A DNA stretch of 64,000 nucleotides from Vespa crabro (lineage: Eukaryota > Arthropoda > Insecta > Hymenoptera > Vespidae): contig NC_060975.1 of assembly GCF_910589235.1 (NCBI RefSeq), forward strand, positions 1,170,001-1,234,000. The letters are read 5' to 3'. The position numbers were made by a program, and so were the translations under genes. The notes below the pieces were generated by a model. The model saw nothing but the letters and a program-made list of their open reading frames with translations. It was not told the DNA's origin and did not search any database. Every line of letters begins with the position of its first letter. Positions within the stretch are counted from its first letter, which is position 1. Positions 36,206 to 47,627 of the stretch are shown here, piece by piece.

Positions 36206-37139
36206 CAGAAAGCATGAGGTGGAGGGGAGATAATTAGTTTGTTAGAAGCTGAAAATCCTGATCTAAAAATTGATTAATTTATTTTAGATTCTACGGGCTA
36301 TGATTTTACAAGTCTCTTTTTTTTTTTTTTTTTTTTTTTTAACAATTACTCTACTCGACTTTTTTCTTTCAAAAACAATGACTCTATTGAGACTTTTCAT
36401 TCATCAAGAAAATTCATTGAATATTTATTTAAATTTTTCATCAAAAAACCTCGGACGATTTCTTTTAACAAGTGGTTATTTTAATTATAGAGCAAGTATC
36501 ATGAACATCTACCACTTGTTCTCCAGAATCTATCCGTCGCGATTGTCTTCTTGCTCATTTTTTGATACATTTATATCGATACATCGACGTGATAGACCGC
36601 GATTAAATAGATTAATAGTAAGTACGAAACAAGCAATGCATGTAATCTAAACCGTAATACATGTTTTTCTCTTGACGAAATCGGGTAAATGAATGCCCGA
36701 TTTCATAATTAATATCGCGAAAGAAATAACTAATTTTATGCACTGATAATTAAACGGGTTGAACCGATTAAACAAGAAGACCCTATAGCCTAAGCTAATA
36801 AAAACAAACATGGACAATTGAAAGCAAATGGACGATTAAAAATAAATCTTTGTACTCGTGAGTAAATCCAAGAGGGAATTACTCTCGGTCATGCTCGTTA
36901 ATAATTCATCTAAAAAAAATTACAACCAGTAACTCGTGCCGATTCGGACCATTCGTCCTCGGCATGATTGAGCACTGGAGGGACTTAAAATTTGTTCACT
37001 TACTACTTAAGAAGTTCTGCGATGGCTCCAAAACACTCGTCCGCGATTTAGGTCGAAATTGAGGGTGGATGATTTGTAGTTGGTTGAAAATGAGGTAGTA
37101 AGTCGACATCGAAGTTGGTCGAGATCCTCTTCAATGATG

Positions 37140-37900
37140 CACTGATTCTAAAACGCGATAGTTATTTTTTAACGAACGTTCACTGAAGTTAATGCGCGAT
37201 ATTCTACTGTCTTTTATAAATACAATCATGTGCGACTGTGAAAAAACTTCGAGAACAAACACTGATTCTAATGACTGCATTGCACGCAGTCGAGGCAAGA
37301 ACACACACAAGTTTAAATCGCGAAACACGAACGAACAAACACACTGCTTCTACTTCGCGACTTTTTACTTTTTATTTTAGCGATACAACACTCGATTTAT
37401 CCATTGCTTCGCGCACGATCGCAATGACGTTCTGAAAATAACAAAAACAAAATTATTACTATCATTGTTGTAATAAAAAAATCATTTAAATTATTGAGGA
37501 ATTGTTTAATTAAAAAACTTTACTTACTTAAAGTCTTCATTGAGTCTTGCACGATGAGCATCCTGCCCCGTGATGATGATTCTTCTTTCATTTGAACTGA
37601 AAAAGAAACAAAAAACAAATTATTACTATCATTGTTATGTTAAAAAATTCATAAATTTATGGAGGAATAAAAAAGAAATTTACCGAAGCCCTTGTCAGTC
37701 CTTTGCACGATGAGCATCCTGCCCCAAGATAATGAAGAATGATGATGCTTTAATCCAAGTATGACTCTAATTCGCGAATTTCTATTGAATCTAATTATAT
37801 TTGATCAGCTTATTTAACTATAAAAAAGTAAATTAAAACTGGTGCGAGCAAACACTGACTCTAAGACCGCTTTGCACACGATCACAAATTATTTCTAAAA
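37140..37900 (-). repeat. Cluster of degenerate short repeats with exon-like borders
   Basis: On the minus strand several related elements share a core resembling ATCGTGCAAAG followed by GTC or CAG and AGAATCAGTG. Two copies share GGCAGGATGCTCATCGTGCA, at about 37,545-37,570 and 37,700-37,725. Others lie near 37,255-37,290, 37,405-37,425 and 37,845-37,875. Three elements are bordered by plausible acceptors (TTTTTCAG, TATTTTCAG) and donors (GTAAGT, GTAAAT), with introns of about 100 bases that are themselves similar. This could be a small tandemly duplicated exon set of a non-coding RNA or an orphan protein. Confidence 0.45.
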
Positions 37901-37941
37901 TCCAAAAAGCTGAAACATACAAAATGATAAACTTTATATAC

Positions 37942-37980
<39 letters not shown>

Positions 37981-38455
37981 TATATAAAATACAACATTTA
38001 CAAAGCACATGACCTATGAATCATTTTTGATTTTGCACATTAAAAGGTATAATATATGAAAATATTAATGATATGTAATTAATGTATGAAATAAAATTAT
38101 TCAAAGCTAAATAAAGTCTTTAGAGATAAATAAAATAATAATTGGACCAATAGACTAAATTATAAAGTATATAAATTTCTATAGTTTTTTGTGATATAAT
38201 AAACTTTCTACGACATCAAATAAATAGAAATAAAACTAGAATTAAAATATTCTGGAATAAAATAAATTTAAGGAGGAAAATTGTAATCGACGTTCTTTTA
38301 ATTACGTACGTACGTACATACCGAAAGATTCTATAAGACTAATGCTTGTACTATTGTCCTTGGACGAGCTCGAACGTTCGAATGTTTTCGTCACGCGCTC
38401 GATCGGGAACTTTCTTGGAAATTCGCAGATCTACGATTGTGTACTTTACCGAAAG

Positions 38456-38458
<3 letters not shown>

Positions 38459-38512
<54 letters not shown>
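38459..38512. repeat. (TC)n microsatellite
   Basis: About 26 uninterrupted TC units. Translated frames over it are poly-SL and are not genes. Confidence 0.9.
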
Positions 38513-38516
<4 letters not shown>

Positions 38517-38738
38517 ATTCACTCTCGTTCTGTTTTTAAAAAGAAAAAGAGACTTACCTATACACAGGACGACGAGAAAGTATGTGTAGAAAAAGAAAAG
38601 CCAAAATATTCCGTCTGTTCAGTCCATAGAATTCTTGGAAACCTGGACAATACAAGATCGATTGGTAAAGAAAAAAATTCATTGTGTGTGTGTACATATA
38701 TACATATATAAGTAAGGGGATATCCAAGGCATGCACGT

Positions 38739-38775
<37 letters not shown>

Positions 38776-39059
38776 TATGCAATGATATATATGTTTATAT
38801 ATACATATATATATATAGAAACAAAAATCAAATATAACACGAAATACGATCAATGACGATTAATTAATGATAAATTATTATTAAAAGCATCATTAAAAAA
38901 GGAAAGAAATGTCGATATCGTAAAAATAAGGGCAGAAAATTCGAAAAAAAGGTATGACGTAATAACTTCCAAAAGGACGCCAAGACGCAGATTTTATTTT
39001 CGCGAATATCTTTTAAACGCGACAATGCCCCGACTTGCGAACATTCACCCGTGAAAATC

Positions 39060-40085
39060 GTGTTTTTCGCAATCGATTGATATATAGAAAGAGGGTGTAC
39101 GTTAGAAAAAATGTACTAATTACCTGAAATTAATGAGGACGATACGGCTTCCCTGTCTAACTAGTGATCACCGAACACAAAATGGCGTCATATTCACCGG
39201 CAAGACGATTAAACAATTCGCGCCGCGCATGCGCAGATACGTTGCTAGTCAATTAATATGTAATTTTTCGATCTAATAATCGAAAATATAAAATTTTTAT
39301 AAATACGATATAAAATTATACGAATCGTCGGAATAAATTACAAATATATTAGAATCAAATAATCGGAAGAGAAAAGTAAGATACGTAGAGAAATAATGCC
39401 AAAAAATACGAAAGAAAGAAAAGACGCTATATATACGGTTACCATTTTTATTTTCATTAATATTTCTTTTTCAGTCCCATTGTCACGATTTACGAATAAT
39501 ACACCATAAAAAGCACACTTTTAAGAATCGATTGATATATCGAAAGAAAATATATCTTAAAAAATAAATTCTAATTACTTGTAATTAAAAGAAGAACGAT
39601 GCATATTCTGTCACTAGTTGATAACATTGACTTCGGTGGTAAAAAGATTCTCATCCTGCACGTACATTACGTCATTTTGATTAATGTTGTCTGGAATAAA
39701 TGTAATTTCTCGATCTAATAATCGAAAATATACAATTTTTATAAATACGATATAAGATTATACGAATCATCGAAATACATCATAAATATATTAGAATCAT
39801 ATAATCAAAAGAGAAAAGGAAGATCTATAAATAAATAATGCCAAAAAGTATGAAAAAAAAAAAAGAAAAAACAATATACGATCACCACTTTTATTTTCAT
39901 TGATATCTCTTTTTCAGTACCGTTGTCACGAATCACGAATAATATATCATAGAAAACACACTTTTAGGAATCGACTGATATATACTTAAAGAGAATCCAC
40001 GTTAGAAAAATATATTAATTACCTGAAATGAATGAGAACGATATGAAATACGTGTCGAACTGATAACCATTGAATAGAAAATGTC
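39060..40085. repeat. Tandem array of about 450-bp units (three partial copies)
   Basis: Landmarks recur at about 39,065, 39,525 and 39,968: AATCGATTGATATAT (AATCGACTGATATAT in the third), then AATTACCTGAAATxAATGA, then GATCTAATAATCGAAAATAT with ATACGAATC, then TTTCTTTTTCAG with TTGTCACGA. The period is roughly 445-455 bases. Units have diverged by substitution and small gaps. On the minus strand each unit carries a CAG/GTAATTA-type junction, described in the findings. Confidence 0.75.
39225..39234 (-). promoter_or_regulatory. GCGCATGCGC palindrome (NRF1/Ewg-type promoter motif)
   Basis: The 10-base palindrome GCGCATGCGC matches the known NRF-1/erect-wing consensus found in housekeeping promoters. 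It lies in a local CpG-rich patch about 60 bases upstream, on the minus strand, of the most intact exon-like unit of the tandem array. The strand is inferred, since the motif itself is symmetrical. Confidence 0.45.
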
Positions 40086-40481
40086 ATTACTTCCCTATTA
40101 GGAAGACATAAGAATGTAAATACGTAAAAGCGTAATATGTAAATAAATCCACCAATCAGAATCGATCATTTCCCTTTCTCGGTTAAAAGCGGTAAATAAG
40201 TCCCCGTTTGAAAAATTTCATAAGGATATAATTATTATCAATTTGTTTATTTATTTCTATTTTCTTAAAATGCATCAAAATAGAGAAATATTATTATAAT
40301 ATATAATACTTGTCTTTTAAACAAGAAAGGATATAAAATATAATATGAATAGAAAATCAGAGAGATCTTTTCATTAGCCTTTCCTCTTAATTTACATAAA
40401 AAATAAAATAAAAAGACTAAACTGGCAAATTAATATAAAGTCCAATATTTTTTTCGTTTTCTTCCTTCTGAACGATGTTTA

Positions 40482-40485
<4 letters not shown>

Positions 40486-40527
<42 letters not shown>
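40486..40527. repeat. (TA)n microsatellite
   Basis: About 20 TA units lying about 40 bases downstream of the 3' end of the U1 snRNA gene. Confidence 0.9.
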
Positions 40528-40530
<3 letters not shown>

Positions 40531-40564
40531 CGTAATAAGAAATTAATTTTTGAAAATAAATTTA

Positions 40565-40727
40565 TTTGGGATAGCGCGAACGCAGTCCCAACTATCAAAA
40601 ATTTTACGCCCGAGATATCCGCATTAGGGATATTCGCAAGGGTCAGCTCAACCGAAGTGCAATGGAAGAGCCTCACCCTGGAGGAACCGCCTTTGTGATC
40701 ACGGTAACCTCTGCGCCAGGTAAGTAT
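40565..40727 (-). ncRNA. snRNA:U1: U1 spliceosomal snRNA
   Basis: U1 RNA recognises 5' splice sites by base pairing and nucleates the U1 snRNP. Read on the minus strand, the 5' end is ATACTTACCTGGC, the splice-site-pairing sequence (40715-40727). Stem-loop I, the U1-70K site, follows with loop GATCACAAAG (40691-40700). Stem-loop II carries the U1A-binding ATTGCAC (40658-40664). A TAAAATTTTTGA Sm-site region lies near 40594-40606, and the terminal stem GGGACTGCG-TTCG-CGCTATCCC ends near 40,568. Length is about 163 bases, as in other animals. The canonical loop I, as I recall it, reads GATCACGAAG, so this gene has A where G is expected (plus-strand position 40694). It is otherwise complete, so a functional gene or a recent variant is likely. 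The 3' end is placed to within a few bases. Confidence 0.93.
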
Positions 40728-40955
40728 GCTTTTTGCCGTCCCTGCAACATAGATAAAATCGTACCAGTGCCGTATCGCAAGCGGGAAACATCAAACCCCT
40801 ATGCGTAAACTAGCGACGGTTTCTAGTACTAACAACTAATGTATCACGAGCAAATGATATATATACATACATATATATATATATATACACATATTCACAT
40901 ATGCACATCATACATATGTGATGTAACATAATTATAAAATCCTTTATGAAGTGAC

Positions 40956-40987
<32 letters not shown>

Positions 40988-43035
40988 GATTATTTAATTA
41001 AACAATAAAGTACATTAGAATATTAAAACAAAAATTGCCAACGATGTTTTTCATTATTATATATATAATGATATATCTATGTGTTCATATGTATGTGTAC
41101 GTATGTACATCTAAAGAAATTAAATTACATATGAATTAATTATATATGAATATAATAGGCGTAACGTTTCATCGGATTAAGTATGTTCCAAGTGTTACAT
41201 TTTTAATAATATTTGGAGAAAGAGAACACAAAAGAGAAAGAAAAAGAAAGAAAGAGAGCCAAGCGTAGTAATGTCCATTGATAATTATACGAGTTAATTT
41301 CTTTTTGTCGAATAAATAAATGTTATTCCCATGAGTATACGTCCAATTATCATCTAGTAGACAATGAAAATGTGGAATGTCATGGGAGTTTAGAGCAATA
41401 TTTCCTTGATATATTTGATATAAATGTGTATACTCAGTGAAAAATGTGTATATATATACTTTTTTATCTTATATATACATATATATATTTATATATTTAT
41501 AAGTATATGTATAGAGGAAAGAAAAAGTTATTAGAAAGGAAAAAGAAAAAGGAAAAGTAAAAGAAAAAAGAAAGAAAGGAAGAAAGAAAGAAAAAGTTAC
41601 AAACTAACATAGGACAATATTCTAAGAAGCTGGTTTGTAAGGCAGATATTGCAAAAGTTTCAGAGTACTTCATAATCACAAACGATATAATCTTACTTTT
41701 CCCTTCCTCCTCTAACCCGTCATGCTGTTATTTCGCAATTCTAATTTCTCATTGTTCAAGAGTAATTTGTTTCATTTTGCAATTTTTTCTATAGTTTTAT
41801 TTACGAAACAATTAACAATCATTACTCATCAAATAGGATAAATTATATTAAAATTAATTTATATGTAATACGTGTTACGAGATATCTAATATTACGCGAA
41901 TGTAATATTAGATTGTACTATTATTAAAATGGTAGTTTAGTATATTCCGTGTACTTATAGATTATTTGAATAATTATAAAATAATCAAAAGTATTATTTA
42001 TTACAGCGTTTATTATAGCTAAGCAAAATGTCCTTGTCAACATAAAGTAAAACGAGGTATGAAAAATGACTTATGAAAGTTCCCTATCATTCCACACATT
42101 GGAATCGTTAAATTTTAACGAACTCTAAATGCCATGCTTCGTTACTTCGATCGATCAACGTACATATGTACGTACACGTTGACTAACGATCATTAAGAGA
42201 GATAACACGGGAATCGATAATCAAAATGTCGATTAAAGAGTTAAGAGAAAATTCGTTTGTCCTTTGATACTCGCCTATCGTACGAAATAGTTTCATAAAT
42301 TTTCTACATGCTTTCAAAATCATAATAATAATACTAATAGTAATTTCCTGACGTTGTATGTGTGGTGGAAAAAGTTGCTCGTTATTCTCTACTTTCTTCT
42401 CATCCTCGTAATTGCATCGTCTATGTATATGGATATGTATATTCCTAAAAGTTAATTTTATTAATATCACGCGATTTTACTTCCAAAATTTCATTTCAAA
42501 TATACAATAAAACTTTGAAACTCTTTCGTATATCTGTTACAACAACAAAAATAAAAGTAAAGTTATGAATTATTTAATTGAAATAATTTTATACAATAAT
42601 TTCCAAGCGAAAATTGTTTCCAAAAATTTCTAATAATTAACAATGAAAAAAGTTAACGTGCCTTGGATGAAAACTTTAATGTTTTCTCACGAGTAATAAA
42701 GAGGAAATAATTTCAAAGTATTGCTCACTGTTAACGGAGAAACGATGGAAAAGATTATACGTACATATATATACATTGTCGCGAAATGAAAAAGACAGGT
42801 GCTTCCTTTGGAGAGATCTCATTAAGTTGTAACACGAAGTGGCAGGCTTACCAAGGACATCTTCCTAGTCGAAATTACATACGATATTTCATGAAACTAA
42901 TCTCTCTCCCTTATTCATATATTTAACCAGAGATTCGTCTACTAAAGCCACATCGTTAAACAAACGCATTCTTTCTTCACCATTATTCTCTGAATATTCT
43001 TATTCACGAATCTCCTTCTTACTCGTTCAACTAAA

Positions 43036-43083
<48 letters not shown>

Positions 43084-44049
43084 AAAATTCTCGTCTGTTC
43101 GTAATAATATATTAATATAATTTATTCATATTATTTCAAAATCATACTCATGTATTTACTCCGAACAAATTGCTCCAAAGCAATTTGAATTTTGCGTGCC
43201 ATTGTTGGATAGTTCTGAGTAAATTCGTTGGTAGCTCGTAAAGGATTCGTCGAGGAGAAAATAGAAGGTTGGTGGGAAGAGTTATCTCCCTTGCGTGTGA
43301 ATGCGAGGTGTAAACGAGAGAGAGAGAGAGAGAGGAAGTGAGTGAGTAGAGGTTGAGGAAGAAGAGGAAGAGAAAGAGAGGGAGAAAGAGAGGGAGAAAG
43401 AGAAAGAGAAAGAGACAGTGACAAAGACAAGACAAGTCGAATTGAATTCTTGCTCAACTCGGAACAACCGGATCGTTGGTATCGTTGATTAATCTTGCTT
43501 CTGTCAGAACAAGCAGTGTTTGTAATGTACCTCTTCCATATTGCTAACACACAGAAGCATTTCAAAGATTGAAGACAATCTGGCACCGAGGACGCAAACG
43601 ACGAGGATGACGATGACGACGACGCATACAACAACGACGACGACGGCAATTAATTTACTCTATTCTAACTGTCCCAAGAGGTTTCACAGTTAGTCTATAA
43701 CGATATTGACATGGTCCAATGGTTTCCGTTTAAAACTGCATTCATTTCTATCTACGCCATCTCGTTCCTCATTGGGGTTTTTCGTTATATTATCTTATCT
43801 TCGGTCTAACTCTAATCAAAATAATAATATTTGTGAAATTAATGGAACTATAACAATCGAATGCAAATTTCTTACTAATTATATTCGAATGTTTCCTTTT
43901 TAATTGATTATCGATCGTTGTATGACTCAATATAAGAAATTCAATTTACGTGGAATATAATAAAGTGTAGAATCGATTAATTCCACTATATACTTATGAT
44001 GTATCCAACGATAATTATTAAAATAATCAGTTAAAAGAAAATAATTTAC
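40728..44049. other. AT-rich region without confirmed genes
   Basis: Immediately upstream of U1 (about 40,728-40,850) the sequence is richer in G+C and is where an snRNA promoter element should be, but I cannot identify one with confidence. Beyond it are (TTA)n at 40956-40988, (TA)n at about 43045-43081 and a GA-rich tract at 43,316-43,425. The minus-strand frames at 43,131-43,649 are serine/leucine-rich translations of that tract. No gene is supported. Confidence 0.5.
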
Positions 44050-44141
44050 CTTTGATTAAAAATTTTCGATGTAAAAGATATTTGATCGTAGGGTCTCGAA
44101 TCTGCTATCGCCATCCCTGATTTCAAGTGGCAAGTTTTTTT
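44050..44141 (-). CDS. Orphan coding exon candidate (start of an unidentified minus-strand gene)
   Basis: An acceptor (TTCTTTTATAG) precedes 44141, an ATG in good context (ATCAGGGATGGCG) is at 44114, and an AAAG/GTAAAT donor follows 44050. The exon would encode MAIADSRPYDQISFTSKIFNQ in part, 21 codons ending in phase 2. Base composition is less AT-biased than the surroundings. A CpG-rich patch with an NRF1-type motif lies about 400 bases upstream and could be its promoter. I do not recognise the protein and found no convincing next exon: phase-compatible acceptors further down lead to early stops. It may be a real 5' exon with distant partners, or chance. Confidence 0.3.
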
Positions 44142-44529
44142 CTATAAAAGAAATAAATGTAATTAAAAAAAAATATTCTATTTTTGATTTGATTTTATAT
44201 TCAAATAAAAGAGAATAAGTTTAACGTACATTCCTTTTTTTTTTTTCGAATATTTTTTAAACGTTGAATGGAAAATTTCCCGAATTAGATTCTGAAGAAC
44301 GAAACAGTCGCAATGATGATCATTGGATTACACGTAAATTAGAATATAACATATGAATACAGATAAATCACCGTCTCTAACAATAGTTCAATCATATTTA
44401 TAATTGCGAAAAGAGAAAACAATACAAAAATGAGATAATCATTTGTAAATTTGTTAAACTTGTCGAGTACATTGTCCCGCTTGATGAATTGCACGGCAAC
44501 AACGAACGGCGGGAAGCCGAAACAAAAGA

Positions 44530-44550
44530 CGAGCGCGCACGCATGCGCCC
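44530..44550. promoter_or_regulatory. CpG-rich patch with CGCATGCGC (NRF1-type motif)
   Basis: The run GCGCGCACGCATGCGCC is strongly CpG-rich in an AT-rich background and contains the NRF-1/erect-wing core CGCATGCGC. It may mark a promoter for the minus-strand exon candidate at 44,050-44,141. Confidence 0.4.
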
Positions 44551-45322
44551 AACGATGTAATACCAACGTTTCATTAATACTTTTCTATAATGAATCATTT
44601 TCGACGATAATTAATATCAAAAGTAATAATACGTGTAATATTTCTTTGCTATTGTTAATAATAAGGATAATTAAGAGATGGTATAAAAGTTTATTGTGAT
44701 AAATTTTCTTTTTCTTATAATATAAATCATCAAAGTGAAAATAGTTCGAGAAAGTATGTAATTGGTATTAATGCGCGAGGAAGACGTTGTTGATTGGCTG
44801 ATTGAAGACTAACCTTAATATTAACTTCATACGATACGAAAAATATTTAATTGTACAATTTTGGGGAGAAAAAAAAAAGAAAAAAGGACAAGAAAGAAAG
44901 AAAAACCAATTATTTTCTACTTTTTATGTACTATTTATAAATAAATATATTAATCAATATGTTAAAGGACAATTAACGAAACTAACAAAATATGAAATAG
45001 GTAAGAATATGTTAAATGAACGAACTATTTTTCTCATTGGCTCTAATGGTGCTTGAATAATTTCCTTCTCGCATGCGCAGTTGAATTTAATGAACTTGTT
45101 ACTGCCACGAAGACGTTATTTCGCGTTTTATGATCCTCTATATAGATATTTATGAAAATTTTCATTTGTCCACGTGATCAATTAAAAACTTAAATATTGC
45201 ATTTCAGTATACGTGCACGTGTGTGTGTGTCTCTGCTGTGACGAGTATGTGATATCTAACGACAGATCAAATTAAGAGGATATATGAAAAATAAATAGTA
45301 AATGTCTCGATGAAAAATTAAT
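44551..45322. other. Intergenic region and presumed 5' flank/UTR of the FAM114 gene
   Basis: AT-rich with no supported exon. It includes the NRF1-type motif at 45070-45079 and a short GT run near 45,218. A transcription start between about 45,090 and 45,250 is likely but not determined. Confidence 0.45.
45070..45079 (+). promoter_or_regulatory. CGCATGCGCA motif upstream of the FAM114 gene (NRF1-type)
   Basis: CGCATGCGCA lies about 245 bases upstream of the FAM114 start codon in otherwise AT-rich DNA. This placement is typical of NRF-1/erect-wing sites in TATA-less housekeeping promoters. Function is inferred. Confidence 0.45.
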
Positions 45323-47627
45323 ATGGCAACGTCAGAAAGTGATGATTTTGAGAGTGCTGACGAGGAATTGGCTCATAATGTAACTTCGAAAACTAACGTA
45401 GAAGATACGAGGTGGTCTGGTATGCAATCGGTCGTTGATTCTGAATCGGACGACGATACCGAATGCATTCCACAGTTACCAAGAAAAAATATATTAATTT
45501 ATGAGAAGCCTAGATTCCGTTCCTTTCGAGGAGAAGTTGCTAGCGATGAGGAAAAGCTTATTACCTTAAAGGATATATCTACTAAAGAGTGTAACGATGA
45601 AGAAAGTAAAGTATCTACTGAAAAAATTCAAGAAATTGTTCCCTCGACAGCAACAGCAACAGAAACGACAATAGTCAAAGACAATAAATTAGAAACTTCT
45701 ACTATTAATCAAGAAAATTCTACCGAAGTTATTTCTAAAAGTATGAGAGCCATTGGTACTAAAGAGGAAAGATTGATTAGAGCTAAAAAATCAAGTGATG
45801 GTTCTAGAAAACTTGGTGCTCGAAAGCTAGGAACAAAGATAGAAAAAGAGTCTGAAATTACATCTAGTACGATTGATAATGTAAAAGAAAATATATCTAC
45901 GAAGAATGTAATCTCTAAAGAATCTATAATGGAGATAGATGTTGCCCCTGATATATCTTCTAATGCAGATCTTTCAGAAGTTGATATGCCTGAAGAACTG
46001 AAATCAAATAAAAAATTTAAAGAGATATTTAAACCTCAAGGATGGGAAAAAATTGGTAATAATATAGAATTAGTTGAAGATCTAACGGAACAAAAAATAC
46101 AACCAGTATTAGATAGATTATCCATAGACGATAAAGATACTGAAAATTCTTTGTGGGCCAATTGGGGTAGTTGGGGCGTAAGTTCCTTGATTAACACCGC
46201 TACTGCTGGAGTATCTACTTTGACAACTCATGTTAGTCAAGGATTATCGCTTTTGGAAGAGACAATAAATGTACCGGATAACTCACAGTTACAAATGATA
46301 CAAGATACTACGCAGGAAGAAGAAGTTATAATTCCTGGTACTATATATTATTATTACATTACTTTTATATCACACGTATTATATTATAAGTTAATAAATT
46401 TCTAATGTATATTTGTGTTTATAGAAAAAGAGCTTACAGAAAATGTATCTAGTTTATCGCAAGGATCTTTTGGTTTAAGTAGTTTTCTACTTGGAGTTTC
46501 ATCCATTACAAAACTAGTTGAATCAACTGGTAGCAAAGTTATGAGCGGTGGTTTGGATACTTTAGAAGCGATAGGTAAAAAGACCATGGAAGTTTTGCAA
46601 GAAGGTGATCCTGGTTTAAAAAAAAAGAGAGCATTTTTTATGCCAGAAGAAAATAAGCCAAATTTATCTCAAATACTTAGAGAAGCAAAAGATAAAGCTG
46701 AATCTGAAGAAAAAACGATCGAAGAGAAACAATTGGCAAGGAAGATCCATTTTGAATCTTTGTTTGATGATTATCAAGGCCTGGTTCATCTAGAAGCATT
46801 AGAAATGTTGTCAAAGCAGTGCAATATAAAGATTCAAGGGTGTCTGATAAATCTTGATGCAGAAGATTTGATTTCTCTGCAAGAAACATTAGAAGAAGTT
46901 AAAGAATTATGTGACTTGGATGATGAAGAAAATAAATCAGAAAATAAAAAAGATCTCAAAAGTCGTTTGGCTGATGCTTGCCAGGAATTAGAAATTATTA
47001 TTACATATGAAAAACTCGAAGATGTAAGTATATATTATTATAATATAAAAATTGTTATTTACTTAGTAAGAATATCTTTTGTAGATTTGGAAAGAAGTTA
47101 GATCTAGTTCATTTGTTATCTCTCCCATGTCTCATACAAATCTGGAGATCTTTCAATGTGCTATTTCTACTATAGCAAAGTTTACTGCAGTTAGTATGGA
47201 AAGGTTTCATAAAACTGCAGAATTACTTTTAATTAAAGAAAGACGTAGTACCGCAAGTGAAGCAGAAGCACTTGTTCGTCTAACACATATCTTAACAGAT
47301 GAAATTAGTTTATTAGCTACACATTTCTCCGACGTATTAAAAGAATTTATTAAAATGTCTAACAGTGCAGACGATATTAATGCTAATATAACAACAGTCT
47401 TTTTTGAAGTAAGTGTGTACATGTGTATATCTATACATATATATACATATATGTATATATTTATTTATTTATTTATTTATTTATTCACTTATTTATTATA
47501 AAATACTTAATTTTATATTATCATTATTAATATTTATTTTTTATTCGTTCAGGCTGAGAATGCAAGTTCGTACATTCAAGATGCTTTTAAATTACTAATT
47601 CCAATTTTACAAGTTGGTGCTCTTTAA
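45323..47627 (+). CDS. FAM114A: FAM114 (NOXP20-like) family protein, four exons, complete
   Basis: Exons: 45323-46337, 46425-47023, 47085-47408, 47553-47627. All are GT..AG with matching phases, giving 670 residues. The N-terminal third is acidic and probably disordered (SESDDFESADEEL, DSESDDDTE). The conserved region starts with GWEKIGNN, then SLWANWGSWGVSSLINTAT, a helical segment VSTLTTHVSQGLSLLEETI, and in exon 2 SFLLGVSSITKLVESTG leading into the conserved domain of this family (FAM114A1/NOXP20, FAM114A2). The C-terminal exons are mostly helical. No signal peptide or membrane segment is seen, so it is probably cytoplasmic; vertebrate relatives are reported in neuronal development and at Golgi/Rab2-related sites, but the molecular role is poorly known. 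AATAAA signals follow at 47653 and 47667. The start is the first ATG of the long frame. The gene is convergent with Nup58. Confidence 0.9.

Larger units (their letters stand above)
32880..37100. other. AT-rich region without confirmed genes
   Basis: No splice-consistent coding gene is visible. The region holds a repeated block of about 100 bases (35,160-35,270 and 35,570-35,670), a GC-rich palindromic island at 35,705-35,758, a 14-bp-arm hairpin at 36,156-36,205, and a relatively GC-rich stretch at 36,900-37,130. A minus-strand piece at about 33,780-33,816, beginning PVDLRMQQ after an AG and followed by GTAAGA, could be a small exon, but nothing corroborates it. Confidence 0.5.

Noticed and set aside
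43131..43649. 172-codon minus-strand serine/leucine-rich frame
   Set aside because: It runs through a long GA/CT tract; the non-repetitive parts match no family and phase-compatible splicing from the upstream orphan exon gives early stops.
44339..44566. Minus-strand open frame resembling a small two-helix membrane protein
   Set aside because: Hydrophobicity arises from T-rich codons; no family match comes to mind and it overlaps the CpG promoter-like patch.
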